NCBI GenBank assembly: GCA_030642425.1
Contig: DAOWNU010000056.1
Location: 1 to 8,800 of the forward strand
DNA: 8,800 nt
Reading direction: 5' to 3'
Origin: a bacterium
GTDB lineage: Bacteria; UBP14; UBA6098
In this document: piece after piece, positions 5,728-8,800 of the stretch
Numbering within the stretch: position 1 is the stretch's first letter
Layout of the letters: each line of letters starts with the position of its first letter
Notes under the pieces: generated by a model
Told to the model about the DNA's origin: nothing
Databases searched by the model: none
The model's input: the letters and a program-made list of their open reading frames with translations, nothing else
Translations under genes and position numbers: made by a program

Positions 5728-8363
5728 CTATCGCACCCATTTCTTTTTCCAGCGGGCGATAGCATCGAGGGCCTCAAGCGGAGTCATTCTGTCCGTGTTC
5801 ATATCGCGCAGCTGCTGGACTATTGGGTGGTTCTCCGGCTCGAACAGGGAAATCTGGACGCCCTCCGCCGCGATAGATTTGCCCTTGTGCCGGCCTATCC
5901 TGATTATCGATTCGCGGTTCAATGTGTCTCCCGATTCCAGCGCAAACAGCACGCTTTTCGCCCTGCCGACAACCTTTTCGGGCACACCGGCCAGTTTCGC
6001 GACATATATGCCGTAGGAGTCGTCGCAGCCGCCGGGCACGATCTTGTGGAGAAAATGCACCATATCGCCGCGCTCCCGAACCGCCACCTGAAAATTGCGC
6101 AGCCTCGGGTAAATATTGGCCAGTTCGGTCAACTCGTGGTAATGTGTGGCGAAAATCGTTTTCGCGCGGTGGTAAGGGTTTTCGTGAAGAAACTCGCTGA
6201 CCGCCCACGCTATCGAGAGGCCGTCGTAAGTGCTCGTGCCCCTGCCGATCTCGTCGAGGAGCACGAGGCTTCTATTCGTCGAGTTGTTGAGAATGTTTGC
6301 GGTCTCGATCATCTCCACGAGGAACGTCGATTGGCCTCTGGCGATGTTGTCCATCGCGCCGACCCGCGTGAATATCCTATCGACCGGGCAAAGGCGGCAT
6401 TTCTGCGCGGGAACGAAACATCCTATCTGCGCGAGAAGCACTATCTGCGCCACCTGACGGAGATATGTCGATTTGCCGGACATGTTCGGCCCTGTAATTA
6501 TCAGTATCTGACCCTCGTCGCCGGAAAGATTTGTGTCGTTGGGCACGAAAGCCCTGTCGCCGAGAATTTCCTCGACAACCGGATGCCTGCCCTCGATAAT
6601 CTCGATAACGTCGTCTTCGGTGAACTCCGGTCGCGCCCATTCCCTTCGGCGGGAGATTTCCGCCAGAGAAGCGGTCGCGTCGAGTTCCGCCGCGGCGTGG
6701 GCGACAACCAGTATTTGCGGGGCGTAGGCCGCCAGATGAGAGCGTATTGTGAGGAAAAGCTCCCGCTCTATCTCGAATATCCTCTCCTCCGCGGAGAGCA
6801 CCTTTTGCTCGTATTCTTTCAGTTCCGGCGTGATATATCGTTCGCAGTTGACCAGCGTTTGTTTGCGCTCGAAAGCCTCCGGGACTTTGTCCGACTGCCC
6901 TCTCGAAACCTCGATAAAATATCCGAAAACGCGGTTATAACCAATTTTCAGCCTCGGTATATTGAATTCTTCCCGCAGCCGCTCCTGCATATCGGAGATA
7001 TATTTTTTCCCGCCGTAACGAATTTCCCTGAGTTCGTCCAGTTCCGGCGAAACGCCTTTTTCGATTATCCCGCCCTCGTTGATATGAACCGCCGGTTCCG
7101 GTTGATATTTTTCCGGATTATCTCCCGCGCTTCGTCTATCGGGTCGAGCTTTGCGCGGAGTTTGTCGAGGAAAGGGGTTTCGAGCGGGGCGATAATTTTT
7201 CGGATTGCCGGCATTTCGTCGAGGCTCGTTTTCAGCGCGACAATATCTCTCGGATTGGCCTTTTCGTTGCCGAGCCTGCCCACAAGGCGTTCGAGGTCCC
7301 CGACAGCCGCGAGTTTTTCGCGCAGTTTCGCGAGAATTAATGGCTCCGAGACGAGCATCCCCACCGCGCTGCGGCGCCGCTCGATAGCCTCGCGATTTAT
7401 TAGCGGGGCGAGAATCCAGTTCCCGAGGACGCGATGTCCCATGGGCGTGCATGTAACGTCGATAATCCAGAGCAGGGTGCCTTTCGGGCCGCCGTCGGAA
7501 AGAGAGCGAACAAGCTCGAGATTTCGCACGGTGGCGGCGTCGAGAGTCATTGTGTCGCCGCCGCGATATATCGAGAGCGCGCGGATATGCGCCATGTCGC
7601 CCTTTTTCAAATCCCTGAAATAGGCTATAAGCCCGCCCGCGGCGGACATCTCCGGGATTGAAATATCGCCAAAGCCTTCGAGAGTAGTGATCTTGAAATG
7701 TTCGAACAGGTTTTGCCGGGCGAAATCCGCGCCGAATTTCCAGGCCTCCGAAAAGCTGATCCGCGCGCCGGACGCGGCATTTTTCAAAAGCGAAAGCAGG
7801 TCGTCGTCGAAATCTTCCGGGACGAGTATCTCTTTCGGGCGGAGCAATTCTATCTCCCCGGCGAGCTTTTCGCTTTCTATCGTTTTAACCTCGAAATGAC
7901 CGCTCAGAATATCCGCGATAGCGAGTGAGATTTTGTCGTTATCCGCAAAGGCGCAGACAATATAGTTCGGCTCCGGCGAGCCTTCCACGTCGATAGTCGC
8001 GGTTCCGGGTGTCATGATCTCGACTATGTCCCGATCGACAATCCCCTTGGCTTGTTTCGGGTCCTCGACCTGTTCGCATATCGCGACTTTGAAACCCGCC
8101 GCGAGCAGTTTCGACAGGTATTTCTCGACCGCGTGATACGGCACCCCCGCGAGCGGTGTCGGCTCGGGCATGCCGTGGGAACGCTGTGTGAGAGTAATTC
8201 CCAGAACCTCGGAGGCGATTTTGGCATCGTCGTCGAAAAGCTCGAAAAAATCGCCCATGCGGAAAAGGAGGAGCGAATCCGGCACTTTCTCCTTTATACG
8301 GCGATACTGCTCCATAAGTGGGGTCGATTTCCTGTTTCGTTTTGGGATTTGTTTTGCTGTCAT
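5728..8363 (-). CDS. mutS: DNA mismatch repair ATPase MutS, complete but frameshifted
   Basis: MutS recognises mismatches and small loops in DNA and uses ATP to recruit MutL. The N-terminal part is open from 8363 to a stop at 7065 and the C-terminal part, in another frame, ends at 5728. Restoring one base in the A5 run at 7108-7112 gives a continuous 878-aa protein, close to the usual 850-870. Visible in order: mismatch-binding GDFFE (37-41, the Phe-X-Glu motif), connector and lever regions, clamp start INEGGIIEKGVSPELDELREI (repaired about 428-448), Walker A GPNMSGKST (about 625-633), Walker B and signature LLDEIGRGTSTYDG (about 702-715), ATHYHEL (about 739-745), a QISLF beta-clamp-binding motif (about 837-841) and the TPLEALDAI tail. 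There is no Smr domain, so it is MutS1 and not MutS2. A strong promoter lies at 8399-8426. Because all motifs after the break are intact, the frameshift is either recent or a sequencing error. No mutL is adjacent. Confidence 0.95.
7108..7112 (-). other. Frameshift site in mutS (A5 run)
   Basis: The first frame reads ...REIIRKN then runs into a wrong reading ending ISTRAG-stop at 7065. The correct continuation PEPAVHINEGG is in the -1 frame from 7101 on. The only homopolymer at the junction is AAAAA (TTTTT on the plus strand); adding one A gives R-K-K-Y-Q-P-E-P and restores the family sequence. A programmed site is unlikely: the codons are CGG AAA AAT, not an X-XXY-YYZ heptamer. Confidence 0.85.
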
Positions 8364-8398
8364 TTTTTCCCCGGTGATAGTCGAAGGCTTTTATTTAA

Positions 8399-8426
8399 AG
8401 TATATAAGATGCCCGTGAAGAGTCAA
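8399..8426 (-). promoter_or_regulatory. Sigma-70-type promoter for mutS
   Basis: On the minus strand a -35 box TTGACT (8421-8426, 5 of 6) is separated by 16 nt from a -10 box TATACT (8399-8404, 5 of 6). The start point would be near 8392, giving a leader of about 29 nt. The leader ends in GGGGA about 5 nt before the ATG at 8363, which serves as the ribosome binding site. Confidence 0.65.
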
Positions 8427-8431
8427 GGCGC

Positions 8432-8455
8432 TTTTTCGTGGAGTTTCACGAAGAA
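8432..8455. promoter_or_regulatory. Dyad just upstream of the mutS promoter
   Basis: TTTTTCGTG (8432-8440) pairs with CACGAAGAA (8447-8455) around a 6-nt loop: 9 bp with one G-T pair. It lies 5 bp upstream of the -35 box. It matches neither the CTGT-N8-ACAG nor the GAAC-N4-GTTC SOS box. It may bind a regulator or be the remnant of an upstream terminator; there is no T-run on either side that fits well. Confidence 0.3.
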
Positions 8456-8495
8456 TGATCGGCACGCGTCGCTCTTTCGGCGCGAACAGATTAAG

Positions 8496-8538
8496 CCCTT
8501 TATGTTCTTTAATTAATCATCTTATAAAAGGTTGAGCG
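8496..8538. repeat. 43-bp direct repeat, copy 1
   Basis: It begins CCCTTTATGTTCTTTAATTA and ends ATAAAAGGTTGAGCG. It matches copy 2 at 8703-8745 in 39 of 43 positions with no gaps. The CCTTTAT near the left end and ATAAAAGG near the right form an imperfect inverted pair. Confidence 0.75.
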
Positions 8539-8540
8539 AA

Positions 8541-8600
8541 TGAAAAAGATATTAAATATCAAACATCAAATATTAAAATTACAAATCAAAAATCAAAATT
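8541..8600. repeat. AT-rich low-complexity block of AAATATCAAA-like words
   Basis: The block is built from repeated short words (AAATATCAAA, ACATCAAATA, ACAAATCAAA, AATCAAAATT), with nearly no G. Such blocks occur in intergenic DNA of several uncultured lineages; no function is apparent. It lies directly after copy 1 of the 43-bp repeat. Confidence 0.5.
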
Positions 8601-8702
8601 GTTCCTTGCTGCGATGATTAACGTCCTTTCTCCCCCCCCCTCAACCCATCGACGCGGAGCGTCGCCCAAACCGTTACACCGCAGAGCGGAGTAACGAGAG
8701 AA

Positions 8703-8745
8703 CCCTTTATGCTCTTTAATTATTTATCTTATAAAAGGTCGAGCG
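8703..8745. repeat. 43-bp direct repeat, copy 2
   Basis: It is 39/43 identical to copy 1, 207 bp away in the same orientation. Its last eight bases form the left arm of the hairpin at 8738-8756. Confidence 0.75.
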
Positions 8746-8756
8746 TCTCGCTCGAC
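8738..8756. repeat. Perfect 8-bp hairpin
   Basis: GTCGAGCG (8738-8745) pairs with CGCTCGAC (8749-8756) around a TCT loop. An overlapping word CGTCTCGC (8744-8751) is also inverted as GCGAGACG at the very end of the window (8793-8800), enclosing the REP-like 18-mer, so a larger palindromic element probably continues to the right. Confidence 0.55.
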
Positions 8757-8764
8757 ATGAGGTC

Positions 8765-8782
8765 CCTGAGCCTGTCGAAGGG
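8765..8782. repeat. REP-like 18-mer, intergenic copy
   Basis: CCTGAGCCTGTCGAAGGG is identical over 18 bp and in the same orientation to the copy at 3093-3110 inside the LVIVD-repeat gene. It belongs to the widely dispersed CTTCGACAGGCTCAGG repeat type. Confidence 0.7.
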
Positions 8783-8800
8783 GAAATGCACGGCGAGACG

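Larger units (their letters stand above)
8364..8800. other. Gene-free, repeat-rich region upstream of mutS
   Basis: I find no credible gene here. The 25-codon ORF starting at 8540 has an AAAAGG 8 nt upstream but is made of low-complexity AT-rich DNA. The content is the mutS promoter, a dyad, two 43-bp direct repeats, an AT-rich block, a C9 tract (8632-8640), hairpins at 8650-8664 (CGACGC-GGA-GCGTCG) and 8738-8756, and a REP-like 18-mer. Confidence 0.6.

Noticed and set aside
7065..7130. Programmed -1 frameshifting in mutS.
   Set aside because: There is no slippery heptamer in the zero frame (CGG AAA AAT), A5 is short for transcriptional slippage, and MutS is not known for recoding.
5692..7623. 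A 643-codon open frame on the plus strand, antisense to mutS.
   Set aside because: It is the mirror of a GC-rich coding strand, shows no recognisable domain or ribosome binding site, and lies entirely within mutS.
8540..8617. A 25-codon plus-strand ORF with an AAAAGG upstream.
   Set aside because: It is built from low-complexity AT-rich repeat DNA, and its upstream motif is part of the 43-bp repeat.

Overview
The window looks like chromosomal DNA from a Gram-negative-type bacterium, probably an uncultured lineage near the FCB superphylum. That placement is an inference from style: secreted proteins carrying LVIVD repeats, a sorting-like C-terminal module ending in IVYLK, 'GWNL...GYW' C-terminal repeats behind a VWA domain, and scattered short REP-like repeats of the CTTCGACAGGCTCAGG type. 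No ribosomal RNA, tRNA, CRISPR array, transposase or phage gene was seen. Every gene I can support lies on the minus strand, so the text below runs from high to low coordinates.

Right end (8364-8800): no gene. It holds a good sigma-70-type promoter for mutS, a dyad just upstream of it, two 43-bp direct repeats (39/43 identical) 207 bp apart, an AT-rich low-complexity block, a C9 tract, small hairpins and one REP-like 18-mer. Then comes mutS (8363-5728), a full-length DNA mismatch repair ATPase with every expected motif but split by a -1 frame change at an A5 run (7108-7112 on the plus strand). A 215-bp spacer follows, with AT-rich inverted repeats around a GC-rich hairpin.

Middle: a large secreted protein (5512-3029, 827 aa) with LVIVD beta-propeller repeats at an exact 42-residue period and a C-terminal sorting-like domain. 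Its coding sequence contains a second copy of the REP-like 18-mer. A small Cro/C1-type HTH protein (2974-2591) follows, with a dyad upstream. Its stop overlaps the start of a possible 73-aa ORF (2591-2370) made almost entirely of eight 7-residue repeats, that is, eight degenerate 21-bp tandem repeats.

Left: a secreted VWA-domain protein (2328-946) with an intact MIDAS motif, then a spacer with a palindromic repeat and a strong promoter, then the first 218 codons of valS (valyl-tRNA synthetase), which runs off the window.

How they work together: mutS and valS are housekeeping genes with their own recognisable promoters and no visible link to the genes between them. The two secreted proteins suggest a cell-surface or extracellular role. 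The HTH gene, the 21-bp phased repeats and the overlapping small ORF form the only compact unit of unclear function and are the best candidate for something undescribed.
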